Origin: Demequina rhizosphaerae
Lineage (GTDB): Bacteria > Actinomycetota > Actinomycetes > Actinomycetales > Demequinaceae
Assembly (NCBI RefSeq): GCF_000971255.1
Contig: NZ_BBMC01000002.1
Location: forward strand, 186,001-250,000
Length of the DNA stretch: 64,000 nucleotides
Reading direction: 5' to 3'
Part shown: piece after piece, positions 55,366-63,260 of the stretch
Layout of the letters: each line of letters begins with the position of its first letter
Numbering within the stretch: position 1 is the first letter of the stretch
Notes under the pieces: model-generated
Told to the model about the DNA's origin: nothing
Database searches by the model: none
Seen by the model: the letters and a program-made list of their open reading frames with translations, nothing else
Position numbers and translations under genes: made by a program

Positions 55366-56796
55366 ATGTCCCTGTCCGCCGGCACCGCGCAGCCCGTCAT
55401 CGGCGAGCCCGAGGTCGTCGAGGACGTGCGCCACGTGGAGACGAGCGCCGCCTGGCTCCGGCTGAAGGAGGCCGCGACGGCCCTGCAGACGCTGCAGATC
55501 AAGAACGGCTCCGTGCCGGAGGCCTCCGACCACGCCGCCGCGCGGGCGCACGTCGACGCGATCGTGAGCTCCATCCGCGCGCTCGCGCCGCTGTTCCCGC
55601 ACGACTCCGCGTACCTCGAGGCGCTCCCCCGCGACTTCGCCCGCTGGGTCGACGGGGGCTTCGGCGTGCCCGACTTCCTCGACTCCCTGGTCGCGTTCCA
55701 GCCGCAGCGTCATCGCGTCGACGGCACGCGCCACCTGGTGGTGTTCCCGATGTACACGCAGAACGGCTCGTCGAGCCGTCACGTCGAGGCGCTCCTGGCG
55801 GAGGCGATCTGGCCCGAATTCGTCGCCGCGCTCGAGGCCGCGGACTACGGCAACGCGCTGTTCGTCTCGCTGCGCCTCATCGACTTCACGCCCGGCTACG
55901 ACACGAACTCGGCGGTGCTGTTCCCCGAGACGGTCGCGATGCGCGAGATCCCGCAGTTCACCTGGGGCGCGATCTTCCAGGACCGCGAGGCCGCGCGCTA
56001 CCGTCGCGTCGTGGCGGCCGCCGCCGACATCACCAAGCTGGAGCTGCCCGCCGACGCCGCCGAGATGCTCGAGGACCAGGGGCTGGCCGAGCGCACCTTC
56101 GTCATGTGGGACCTCATCCACGACCGGACCCACATGCGCGGCGACCTGCCGTTCGACCCGTTCATGATCAAGCAGCGGATGCCGTTCTTCCTCTACACGC
56201 TCGAGGAGCTGCGGTGCGACCTCACGGCCTTCCGCGAGTCCGTCGGGATCCAGCGGCGGCTCGACGCCCGCACCGCCGCGGGCGAGGAGCTGTCCGAGGT
56301 CGAGCTGGTCACCCGCAGGCACGCGCGGCTCGTCCAGTACGCGGTGCTGTTCGACCGCATCTTCCGGTTCCCGATCACCGGCTCGCGGGTGCGCAACTAC
56401 GACGGCCTCGGCGGGCAGCTGCTGTTCGCGTGGCTGCACCGCAAGCACGTCCTGGAGTGGCGGGACGTCGAGCTGAGCGTCGACTGGGACCGGGTCGCCG
56501 ATGCGGTGATCGAGCTGAGCGACGCGATCAACGAGCTCTACTGGGAGTCGATCGACCGGCCGAAGACGGCGCACTGGCTGAAGGCGTACGCGCTCGTCTC
56601 GAGCGTCGTCACCCCCAACCCGGCATCGGTGTGGGCCGAGGGCCTGCCGCGCGAGGTGCTGGCGGGCCCCCCGAAGGGGTACACGGACCTCGTCATGGAC
56701 GACGAGTTCCCGCTGTCGATGTTCTTCGAGGCGCTCGACAAGAAGATGAGGGGCGTCATCGAGTCGACGGCCGGCATCCGGTCGACGGCCGCGTGA
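55366..56796 (+). CDS. DUF6421 protein of unknown function
   Basis: A 476-residue soluble protein without signal peptide or membrane helix. The family is recognised from the overall sequence and its SDR neighbour. A possible metal site is seen: HDRTH (H252, H256) and, 24 residues on, EELRCD (E280-D285). This recalls the HExxxH and EExRAE motifs of M49 peptidases, but the catalytic Glu after the first His is Asp and the spacing is shorter, so enzyme activity is unproven. GAGGGAGGTCCCC precedes the ATG. It overlaps the SDR gene by 4 bases (GTGA). Confidence 0.85.
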   Translation: MSLSAGTAQPVIGEPEVVEDVRHVETSAAWLRLKEAATALQTLQIKNGSVPEASDHAAARAHVDAIVSSIRALAPLFPHDSAYLEALPRDFARWVDGGFGVPDFLDSLVAFQPQRHRVDGTRHLVVFPMYTQNGSSSRHVEALLAEAIWPEFVAALEAADYGNALFVSLRLIDFTPGYDTNSAVLFPETVAMREIPQFTWGAIFQDREAARYRRVVAAAADITKLELPADAAEMLEDQGLAERTFVMWDLIHDRTHMRGDLPFDPFMIKQRMPFFLYTLEELRCDLTAFRESVGIQRRLDARTAAGEELSEVELVTRRHARLVQYAVLFDRIFRFPITGSRVRNYDGLGGQLLFAWLHRKHVLEWRDVELSVDWDRVADAVIELSDAINELYWESIDRPKTAHWLKAYALVSSVVTPNPASVWAEGLPREVLAGPPKGYTDLVMDDEFPLSMFFEALDKKMRGVIESTAGIRSTAA

Positions 56797-57470
56797 CCGC
56801 GGGAGGCGTCGCGGGGCGGACGGTGCTGGTCGCGGGGGCGACCAGCGCCGTCGGCCACGCCGCGGTGCGCGCGCTCACGGCCGCGGGCGCACGGGTGATC
56901 GCGGCGGGACGTTCCGCCGAGCGGCTGGGCCCGCTGGCCGCGCTCGGGGCCCGGACCGAGGTGGTCGACCTCGCCGACGAGGCTGCCGTCGAGTCGCTCG
57001 CCCGGCGGCTTCATGCCGACGGGGTCGCGGTCGACGGCGTGCTGCACCTGGTCGGCGGATGGCGCGGCGGGGGCGGGCTGGCGGGGCAGACCGAGGCGGA
57101 CCACCGGTTCCTCGAGACGTCGTTCACGGCGCTGCGGCTCGTGTCGCGGGCGTTCTTCGACGACCTCGCCCGCTCCCCCGCGGGACGGCTCGCGATCGTC
57201 TCGTCGACGGCGGTGGAGCGGCCGCTCGCGGGCGGGGCGAGCTACGCGGCGGTCAAGGCGGCGAGCGAGGCCTGGGTCCGGGCGGTGGCGCACGGCTTCG
57301 AGAAGCACGCCCGCGACGCGGGCTCGGCGCCGAGGGCGGCGGCGGTCGTGTTCCGCGTGAAGACCCTCGCGGGGCTCGAGGAGGCCGTGGCGGACGCGTT
57401 CACCGGGCTGTGGGACGTGGGGGCCGAGGTCGACGGCTCGATCGTCGAGATCCGCGCCGACCAGGGGTGA
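56793..57470 (+). CDS. short-chain dehydrogenase/reductase
   Basis: A 225-residue classical-type SDR: VLVAGATSAVGHAAVRALTA (GxxxxxG), VDLADEAAVESL, HLVGGWRGGGG in place of NNAG, IVSSTAVERPLAGGASYAAV with active-site Ser and YxxxK. The GTG start overlaps the DUF6421 stop, so the two are co-translated and probably act together. Substrate unknown. Confidence 0.9.
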   Translation: MTAGGVAGRTVLVAGATSAVGHAAVRALTAAGARVIAAGRSAERLGPLAALGARTEVVDLADEAAVESLARRLHADGVAVDGVLHLVGGWRGGGGLAGQTEADHRFLETSFTALRLVSRAFFDDLARSPAGRLAIVSSTAVERPLAGGASYAAVKAASEAWVRAVAHGFEKHARDAGSAPRAAAVVFRVKTLAGLEEAVADAFTGLWDVGAEVDGSIVEIRADQG

Positions 57471-57529
57471 GACGGCCCGGGAGGCGGTCCGTGGACCGCG
57501 CTCGATGCCCCCGATCGGCCCCGGAGAAC

Positions 57530-57564
57530 GCGAAAGGCCCGGTCCTCATGGACCGGGCCTTCGC
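57530..57564. terminator. terminator between SDR and tRNA-Lys
   Basis: 12-bp perfect stem AAGGCCCGGTCC/GGACCGGGCCTT (57534-57545/57550-57561) plus three outer pairs past a bulge. Confidence 0.85.
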
Positions 57565-57570
57565 ACTCCG

Positions 57571-57643
<73 letters not shown>

Positions 57644-57739
57644 ATCGCGCGCTATCGCGGCGCGAGAGACAACAATACAGGACTCTCCACGCAATGTGAA
57701 ATCGGCACCCAGGGGCGACCGGGTGTCCGAGGCCCCCGT

Positions 57740-57745
57740 TACCGT
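57740..57745 (+). promoter_or_regulatory. leaderless promoter -10 of bcp
   Basis: TACCGT, six bases before the ATG. Confidence 0.55.
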
Positions 57746-57751
57746 GGACCC

Positions 57752-58222
57752 ATGAGCGACACCCGTCTGAGCGTGGGCGACACCGCCCCGGAGTTCACCG
57801 CCCCCACCGACACCGGCACCTTCCGCCTCGCCGACCTGCGCGGCAAGAAGGTGATCCTCTACTTCTACCCCGCCGCGATGACGCCCGGCTGCACCACGGA
57901 GGCGTGCGACTTCCGCGACTCGCTCGACGCGCTGAACGCCGCCGGCTACGAGGTCGTCGGCGTCTCCAAGGACTCCCCGGCCAAGCTCGCCACGTTCCGC
58001 GAGAAGGAGGGCCTCACCTTCACGCTCGTGTCGGACGAGGACCTCGCGATCCAGAACCTGTACGCCGCGTGGGGCATCAAGAAGCTCTACGGCAAGGAGG
58101 TCGAGGGATCGATCCGCTCGACCGTCGTGGTGGACGAGGACGGCAAGGTCGCGCTCGCGCAGTACAACGTCAAGGCGACGGGCCACGTCGCGAAGCTGCG
58201 CCGCGATCTCAAGCTGGACTGA
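57752..58222 (+). CDS. bcp: thiol peroxidase of the Bcp/PrxQ type
   Basis: A 156-residue peroxiredoxin that reduces hydroperoxides with thioredoxin. YPAAMTPGCTTEACDFRD has peroxidatic C47 and resolving C52; GVSKDSPAKLATFREKEG and RSTVVVDEDGKVALAQYNVK follow. It is leaderless (TACCGT). The thioredoxin at 59.3 kb is a possible electron donor. Confidence 0.95.
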   Translation: MSDTRLSVGDTAPEFTAPTDTGTFRLADLRGKKVILYFYPAAMTPGCTTEACDFRDSLDALNAAGYEVVGVSKDSPAKLATFREKEGLTFTLVSDEDLAIQNLYAAWGIKKLYGKEVEGSIRSTVVVDEDGKVALAQYNVKATGHVAKLRRDLKLD

Positions 58223-58231
58223 CCGCGTCCC

Positions 58232-58254
58232 GCAGGCCACCCCACCCGGCCTGC
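58232..58254 (+). terminator. hairpin after bcp
   Basis: Arms GCAGGCC (58232-58238) and GGCCTGC (58248-58254). A second, looser stem GGGGAGCC/GGCTCCCC (58285-58292/58317-58324) follows. Confidence 0.6.
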
Positions 58255-58352
58255 CCCTGCGCGCACCCCGCACGACGCCATCACGGGGAGCCGTGCGACG
58301 GTTTCCGGAGGTTCGCGGCTCCCCAGGGGAACCGGGCGACGTCCGGCGCCCG

Positions 58353-58358
58353 TATCCT
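58353..58358 (+). promoter_or_regulatory. -10 of tRNA-Leu
   Basis: TATCCT, nine bases before the tRNA 5' end. Confidence 0.5.
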
Positions 58359-58367
58359 TGACCGCGC

Positions 58368-58449
<82 letters not shown>

Positions 58450-58520
58450 CCTCGACCCCGCATCGGCCCGGCCGGTGCGGGGTCTTCCGCATCCGCGCTG
58501 GTCGCCGCCACAATGGCGCC

Positions 58521-59153
58521 GTGACCCACGACCTCCTCACGCTCGCCGCGGCGGGCTTCGTCGCGGGTCTCGCGGTCGCGATGCCGCTGGGCGCGGTGGG
58601 GCTGCTCATCCTGCGCGAGTCGATGGTGCAGGGCCTGCGCTCGGGCCTCGCCGCGGCCGCCGGCGTCGCCTCCGTCGACCTCGTGTACTGCGCGGTGGCG
58701 GTGGGCGTGGGCGCGTACTTCGTGGACGCCCTCCAGCCGTGGATGACGACCATCGGGGTCGTCTCCGGCGTCGTCATCATCGGCGTGGGCGCGGTGCTGC
58801 TGCGCGGCGCGCTGCGTCCGGTGGTCGTGGACGCGGGCGAGCCCGTGACGGGCAGGCCGTGGCGCATCTACGCGCGCTTCGTCGGGCTCACCGCCCTCAA
58901 CCCCGCCACCGTCGTCTACTTCCTCGCGCTCGCCGCGGTCGTCACCACCGTCACGACCGCCGCCTACGGACCCGCGGTCTTCGTGGTCGCGGCAGGTCTC
59001 GCGTCGCTGCTGTGGCAGGCGGGCCTGGCGATCGTCGGTGCCGTGATCGGCGCGCGGGTGTCGCCGCGCATCGTGCGGGCGCTCGGCATCGTCGCCGCGG
59101 GCGCGGTCATCGCGCTCGGCATCGCGGCGATCGTGGCTGCCGTCTCGACCTGA
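58521..59153 (+). CDS. LysE-family exporter
   Basis: A 210-residue protein with six membrane helices: AAGFVAGLAVAMPLGAVGLL, SGLAAAAGVASVDLVYCAVA and FVGLTALNPATVVYFLALAA (the NP of the family). It should export amino acids or related solutes; substrate unknown. GTG 58521 has CACAAT six bases upstream, and upstream in-frame starts would cover the tRNA. Confidence 0.9.
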   Translation: MTHDLLTLAAAGFVAGLAVAMPLGAVGLLILRESMVQGLRSGLAAAAGVASVDLVYCAVAVGVGAYFVDALQPWMTTIGVVSGVVIIGVGAVLLRGALRPVVVDAGEPVTGRPWRIYARFVGLTALNPATVVYFLALAAVVTTVTTAAYGPAVFVVAAGLASLLWQAGLAIVGAVIGARVSPRIVRALGIVAAGAVIALGIAAIVAAVST

Positions 59154-59346
59154 CCCGGGTCCGACCGGCACACCGCGACGGCGCCGCGACCGCGCCGGCG
59201 TACGGATCCGGCCTCGCGCGCATCGTCCCTGCTCGCTCGGGCCCATCCGGGCCCGATACGCCGGCTGCGGCGGGAGACCGCCCACCCCCGGACACGACGA
59301 AGGCCCGGCCCTCCCGAGGGAGAACCGGGCCCGCGTGCGTGAAGGC
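59154..59346. other. gap between LysE exporter and thioredoxin genes
   Basis: No gene seen. Holds a GCATCGTCC copy (59220-59228) and the thioredoxin terminator. Confidence 0.5.
59302..59331 (-). terminator. terminator of thioredoxin gene
   Basis: GGCCCGG (59302-59308) pairs with CCGGGCC (59325-59331), with an inner CCCTC/GAGGG stem. Confidence 0.7.
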
Positions 59347-59718
59347 TTAGTGCTGCGAGGCCTCGTGCTCGGCGATCTTCGTGCGGACCTCGTCCATGTC
59401 GAGGCCCTCGACCGCGTCGACGAGCTGCTGCAGGGCCGGGCCGGGCAGCGCGCCGGCCTGGTTGAAGACCATGATGCCGTCGCGGAAGGCCATCAGGGTC
59501 GGGATCGCGGTGACGCCGTACTTGATGCCGAGCTCCTGCTGAGCCTCGGTGTCGACCTTGGCGTGCACGATCTCCGGCTTGGCCTCCGACGACTGCTCGA
59601 AGATGGGCGCGAAGCGCTTGCAGGGGCCGCACCAGTCCGCCCAGAAGTCGACGAGGACGATGCCGTCCTTGCTCACGGTCTCATCGAAGGTCTCGGTGGT
59701 CAGGTCGATCGTTGCCAT
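59347..59718 (-). CDS. trxA: thioredoxin
   Basis: A 123-residue thioredoxin with active site FWADWCGPCKRFAP (C30, C33), cis-Pro in GVTAIPTLMAF and a short extra C-terminal helix. Cytoplasmic, no signal peptide. AGAGAGGAACCC precedes the ATG. A perfect ATACCCC-GG-GGGGTAT site near its -10 suggests control by a CsoR/CstR-type regulator, which would link it to copper or sulfane-sulfur stress. Confidence 0.95.
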   Translation of the reverse strand: MATIDLTTETFDETVSKDGIVLVDFWADWCGPCKRFAPIFEQSSEAKPEIVHAKVDTEAQQELGIKYGVTAIPTLMAFRDGIMVFNQAGALPGPALQQLVDAVEGLDMDEVRTKIAEHEASQH

Positions 59719-59737
59719 GGGTTCCTCTCTTCGGCGT

Positions 59738-59757
59738 ATACCCCGGGGGGTATCCTA
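59738..59757 (-). promoter_or_regulatory. thioredoxin promoter with CsoR/CstR-like operator
   Basis: ATACCCC-GG-GGGGTAT (59738-59753) is a perfect 7+2+7 inverted repeat overlapping a -10 TAGGAT (minus strand, 59752-59757). The form matches CsoR/CstR-family operators. No csoR gene is in the window. Confidence 0.7.
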
Positions 59758-59848
59758 CCATTCCCCTCAGTGCGGTGTTTCGATATCCAGGTTGTCACGT
59801 CTCGGCGCGGTTGTGGGACCACGCGCGGCCAGGAGGTAGAAAAGACTC

Positions 59849-60391
59849 ATGACCGACATGGCCGAGCTACCCGACGAGCCGACCGGATGGCTCTCCGACC
59901 GAGAGCTGCACCACGTCCGTGCACAGCTCCCGATGCTGTACGTGAACGTGATCCCCGTCCGGATTAATCCCATGGGAGAGATCACCGAGGTAGGACTGCT
60001 GTTGCGTGCCTACGACGGCGTGATCTCCCGCGCCATCGTGGCGGGCCGCGTGCTCTACCACGAGCGCCTCCGCGACGCGATCGTGCGCAACCTCGAGAAG
60101 GACCTGGGACTCGGCGCGATGCCGCAGGTGCCCGTGTCGCCGGTGCCCGTCGCGGTCGCCGAGTACTTCCCCACCAAGGGCGTCACGCCGTTCCACGACT
60201 CGCGCCAGCACGCGACCGCGCTCGTCTACGTGGTCCCCGTCGAGGGCCACTGCGAGCCGCAGCAGGACGCGCTCGACCTCACGTGGCTGTCGCCCGAGGA
60301 GGCGGCGAGCGACGACGTCGCTGGCGAGATGGCCGGCGGCCAGCACGTGCTGCTGCGCCAGGCGCTCGCGCACTGCGGCGCGCTCAGCTGA
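59849..60391 (+). CDS. DUF4916 Nudix-related protein
   Basis: A 180-residue protein of the actinobacterial DUF4916 family: PTGWLSDRELHHVRAQLPML at the N-terminus, then IPVRINPMGEITEVGLLLRA. The Nudix box is degenerate (GRVLYHERLRDAIVRNLEKD; the first Glu of REUXEE is Asn and the EE pair is KD), so metal-dependent hydrolysis is doubtful. AGGAGGTAGAAAAGACTC precedes the ATG. Its stop codon lies inside the end of the convergent glycosylase gene (8-bp overlap). Confidence 0.85.
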   Translation: MTDMAELPDEPTGWLSDRELHHVRAQLPMLYVNVIPVRINPMGEITEVGLLLRAYDGVISRAIVAGRVLYHERLRDAIVRNLEKDLGLGAMPQVPVSPVPVAVAEYFPTKGVTPFHDSRQHATALVYVVPVEGHCEPQQDALDLTWLSPEEAASDDVAGEMAGGQHVLLRQALAHCGALS

Positions 60392-60968
60392 GGGCCTCCC
60401 CCAGCTCCTCCCACCACGCGAGCCGGGTCGCGCGCCCGTCGTAGGACGCGCGGCCCTGGTTGCGGCCGCTGGGGCTGGGCAGCACGAACACCCGCGCGCC
60501 CGCGAAGGTCCAGTCCTGCGCGCCCAGGCCCGGGCGCGGGAGCCCTAGCCACCGCGCGGCCTGCGTGCCCGCCTCCTTCGAGGTGAAGGCGATCCAGGCG
60601 GGACGATGCGCGTCCACCCTCGCGGCGAGCGCGGGCAAGTCGTACGGCAGGCCGCGATCGTGGCTCTGCGCCATGGTCTTCACCAGGTCGGTGAGGCCGA
60701 TCCCGAACTCGGTGACCCGCGCATCGTCCTGCGCTGTGAGCGCCACGGGGACGATGCGCGCCCGGGTCAGGTACTCCCAGAACCGGTTGCCGGGGCCGGC
60801 GTAGTAGTGGCCGCGCGCCGCCGACGCGAGGCCGGGCGCGGTGCCGCAGAACACGGCCCGCAGGCCGGGCGCCAGGTGGTCGGGCAGCACGGGAGTACCC
60901 GATGTCCCGGGGGAGGCGGCGGACCGCTGAGTGGAGTGCTCAGCGTCCCGGCCGCCCGCGGCGGGCAT
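60384..60968 (-). CDS. mug: mismatch-specific uracil-DNA glycosylase (MUG family)
   Basis: A 194-residue family 2 UDG: motif A FCGTAPGLASAARGHYYAGP and motif B LPSPSGRN; GNRFWEYLTRA lies between. It excises uracil or ethenocytosine opposite G. Motif A has GTAPG where E. coli Mug has GINPG, as in many actinobacterial members. It starts one base after the rdgB stop. Three GCATCGTCC-type copies lie inside, more than in any other gene here. Confidence 0.9.
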   Translation of the reverse strand: MPAAGGRDAEHSTQRSAASPGTSGTPVLPDHLAPGLRAVFCGTAPGLASAARGHYYAGPGNRFWEYLTRARIVPVALTAQDDARVTEFGIGLTDLVKTMAQSHDRGLPYDLPALAARVDAHRPAWIAFTSKEAGTQAARWLGLPRPGLGAQDWTFAGARVFVLPSPSGRNQGRASYDGRATRLAWWEELGEALS

Positions 60969-60969
60969 G

Positions 60970-61581
60970 TCAGGCCCCGAGCACCGCCGCCACGTGCGGC
61001 GCGAGCTCGCGGAACGCGCGGCCGCGGTGCGAGATCTCGTTCTTGCGGGCGGGGTCCAGCTCCGCGTTGGTGACGGACTCGCCCTCGGCGACGAAGATCG
61101 GGTCGTAGCCGAAGCCCGCCTCGCCCGCGGGCTCGCGCGTGAGGCGGCCGGGCATGCGCCCGATCACCACGAGCTCGCCGCCGTCCGGGGTGACGAGCGC
61201 GGCGGCGCACACGAAGGCCGCGCCGCGGTGCTCGTCGGGGATGTCGGCCATCTGCGCAAGCAGGAGCTCGAGGTTCTCGCGGTCCGCGCCGTGACGGCCG
61301 GACCACAGCGCCGAGAAGATGCCGGGCGCGCCGCCCATGACGTCGACGGCGATGCCGGAGTCGTCGGCGATCGCGGGCAGGCCGGTCGCCCTCGCGAGCG
61401 CGTGGGCCTTGATGAGCGCGTTCTGCTCGAACGTCACCCCGTCCTCGACGGGCGACGGCGCGCCGAGCTCGCCGGCGGAGGCCACGTCCTCGCGCGCCAG
61501 GCCGGGGACCGCCGGGGCGAGGATGCCCCAGATCTCCCCGACCTTGTGCGCGTTGTGGGTCGCGATCGCGAGGCGTGCCAC
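60970..61581 (-). CDS. rdgB: dITP/XTP pyrophosphatase
   Basis: A 203-residue Ham1/RdgB nucleotide hygiene enzyme that hydrolyses dITP and XTP to monophosphates. Marks: LAIATHNAHKVGEIWGIL, DGVTFEQNALIKAHALARAT, AIADDSGIAVDVMGGAPGI, GFGYDPIFVAEGES and KNEISHRGRAF. The GTG at 61581 lies two bases after the rph stop, so it is in the rph operon. Confidence 0.96.
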   Translation of the reverse strand: MARLAIATHNAHKVGEIWGILAPAVPGLAREDVASAGELGAPSPVEDGVTFEQNALIKAHALARATGLPAIADDSGIAVDVMGGAPGIFSALWSGRHGADRENLELLLAQMADIPDEHRGAAFVCAAALVTPDGGELVVIGRMPGRLTREPAGEAGFGYDPIFVAEGESVTNAELDPARKNEISHRGRAFRELAPHVAAVLGA

Positions 61582-61583
61582 GG

Positions 61584-62324
61584 TCAGTCCTGCGCCGGCT
61601 CGAGCGCGAGCGCCTGCAGCACCGCGAGGTCCGCGTTGCCCTGGGTCGCGAGCGCGAGCAGCGCGTCGAGCTCGTCCTTGGAGAACGGCGCGCCCTCGGC
61701 GGTGCCCTGCACCTCGACGAAGCCGCCCTCGCCCGTCATCACGACGTTCATGTCGGTCTCCGCGCGCACGTCCTCGACGTACGGCAGGTCGAGCATCGGG
61801 GTGCCGTCGATGATGCCGACGGACACGGCGGAGACGGAGCCCGTGAGCGGTCGCGCGCCGGGCTTGATCGCGCCGTGCTTGCGGCCCCACTCGATGGCGT
61901 CCGCGAGCGCCACGTACGCGCCGGTGATCGCGGCGGTGCGGGTGCCGCCGTCGGCGTCGAGCACGTCGCAGTCGAGCACGATGGTGTTCTCGCCGAGCGC
62001 CTTGACGTCGATGATCGCGCGCAGCGAGCGGCCGATGAGGCGGCTGATCTCGTGCGTGCGGCCGCCGATCTTGCCGCGGACGGACTCGCGGTCGTTGCGC
62101 GTGTTGGTGGCGCGCGGGAGCATCGCGTACTCGGCGGTGACCCAGCCCTCGCCGGAGCCCTTCTTCCAGCGCGGCACGCCCTCGGTGAAGGACGCCGAGC
62201 ACAGCACGCGCGTCCCGCCGAACGTGACGAGGCACGAGCCCTCGGCGTTGCGCTGGAAGCCCCGCTCGAAGGAGATGGGGCGGAGCTGGTCGGGGGTGCG
62301 GCCGTCGGCGCGAGTCACAGTCAT
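61584..62324 (-). CDS. rph: ribonuclease PH
   Basis: A 246-residue phosphorolytic exoribonuclease that trims tRNA 3' ends. Marks: [56 protein letters not shown] and [19 protein letters not shown] with the phosphate-site arginines. ATG 62324 has TAGGCT seven bases upstream. First gene of rph-rdgB-mug. Confidence 0.97.
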   Translation of the reverse strand: MTVTRADGRTPDQLRPISFERGFQRNAEGSCLVTFGGTRVLCSASFTEGVPRWKKGSGEGWVTAEYAMLPRATNTRNDRESVRGKIGGRTHEISRLIGRSLRAIIDVKALGENTIVLDCDVLDADGGTRTAAITGAYVALADAIEWGRKHGAIKPGARPLTGSVSAVSVGIIDGTPMLDLPYVEDVRAETDMNVVMTGEGGFVEVQGTAEGAPFSKDELDALLALATQGNADLAVLQALALEPAQD

Positions 62325-62331
62325 GGGGACG

Positions 62332-62337
62332 AGCCTA
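62332..62337 (-). promoter_or_regulatory. leaderless promoter -10 of rph
   Basis: TAGGCT on the minus strand, seven bases before the ATG. Confidence 0.55.
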
Positions 62338-62477
62338 TCCGCGCACGCCGGGCGTCTCTCCACGCGGGCGAGGCACTCCCCCACCGGCGCGCGGGCGTGT
62401 CGGCGGCGAGTCGCGTCCGCGCAACCCGGAACGCGGGGCCACGGACGGGCCTGCGTGGAGAGGTCCCCGGGGAGCCG

Positions 62478-63260
62478 CTAAAGGACCACGGTGCGGCCCG
62501 GGACCGCGAGCGAGACCGGTGCCCCGTACGCGACCGCCGCGAGCTCGAGCGTGGGCGCAGGGTCCACCCACGACGCCACGTGCGTCACCACGAGCTCGCC
62601 CACCCCGGCGTCGCGCGCGAGCGTGCCCGCCTGCGTGCCGTTCATGTGCACGCCCTCGGGGTTGACGCGCGAGTGCGCCCAGCCGGCCTCCGCCAGCAGC
62701 ACGTCGCAGTCGCGCGCGAGCGCGAGCACCTCGTCGCAGCGGTCGGTGTCGCCCGTGAAGACGAGCACCGCCTCGTCGTTCGCCGCGGACGGGCCGGCCA
62801 CGCGGACCGCGTTCGCCGGGACGGGATGCCAGGCGCGCGCGAAGGTGAGCGTGAACGGGCCGACCTCGACCGCATCGTCCGCCTCGACGGGCATGAACGC
62901 GAAGGGCTCGAGGTCCGTGCGGTCGCCGCCGCCGGCGATCTCGAGGATGCGGTCATCGAGGCCGGCCGGGCCGTACAGCGGCAGCGGCGGCAGCCCCGCG
63001 TCCTTGGCGGGGCCGTAGCGGCGCAGGACCGACAGCGCGGCGAGGTCGGCGCAGTGGTCGGGGTGGCCGTGGGAGACGACGACGGCGTCGACGCGCGCGG
63101 GGTCGCAATGGCGCTGGAGCGGGCCGATCGCGCCCGAGCCGAGGTCGAGGACGATGCGCCACGTGCGGCCGTCGGCGTCCTCCGCCTCGACGAGGTAGCA
63201 GGAGGCGGGCGACTCGGGCCCGGCGGTGGAGCCGGCCGAGCCGACGACGGTGAGCCTCAT
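62478..63260 (-). CDS. MBL-fold metallo-hydrolase
   Basis: A 260-residue metallo-beta-lactamase-fold hydrolase of the RNase Z/phosphodiesterase-like type: [17 protein letters not shown] (HxHxDH), [14 protein letters not shown] and the late histidine in VVTHVAS. In actinobacteria this gene usually lies between murI and rph, as here. Natural substrate unknown (cyclic nucleotide or RNA). ATG 63260 overlaps the murI stop (ATGA). Confidence 0.92.
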   Translation of the reverse strand: MRLTVVGSAGSTAGPESPASCYLVEAEDADGRTWRIVLDLGSGAIGPLQRHCDPARVDAVVVSHGHPDHCADLAALSVLRRYGPAKDAGLPPLPLYGPAGLDDRILEIAGGGDRTDLEPFAFMPVEADDAVEVGPFTLTFARAWHPVPANAVRVAGPSAANDEAVLVFTGDTDRCDEVLALARDCDVLLAEAGWAHSRVNPEGVHMNGTQAGTLARDAGVGELVVTHVASWVDPAPTLELAAVAYGAPVSLAVPGRTVVL

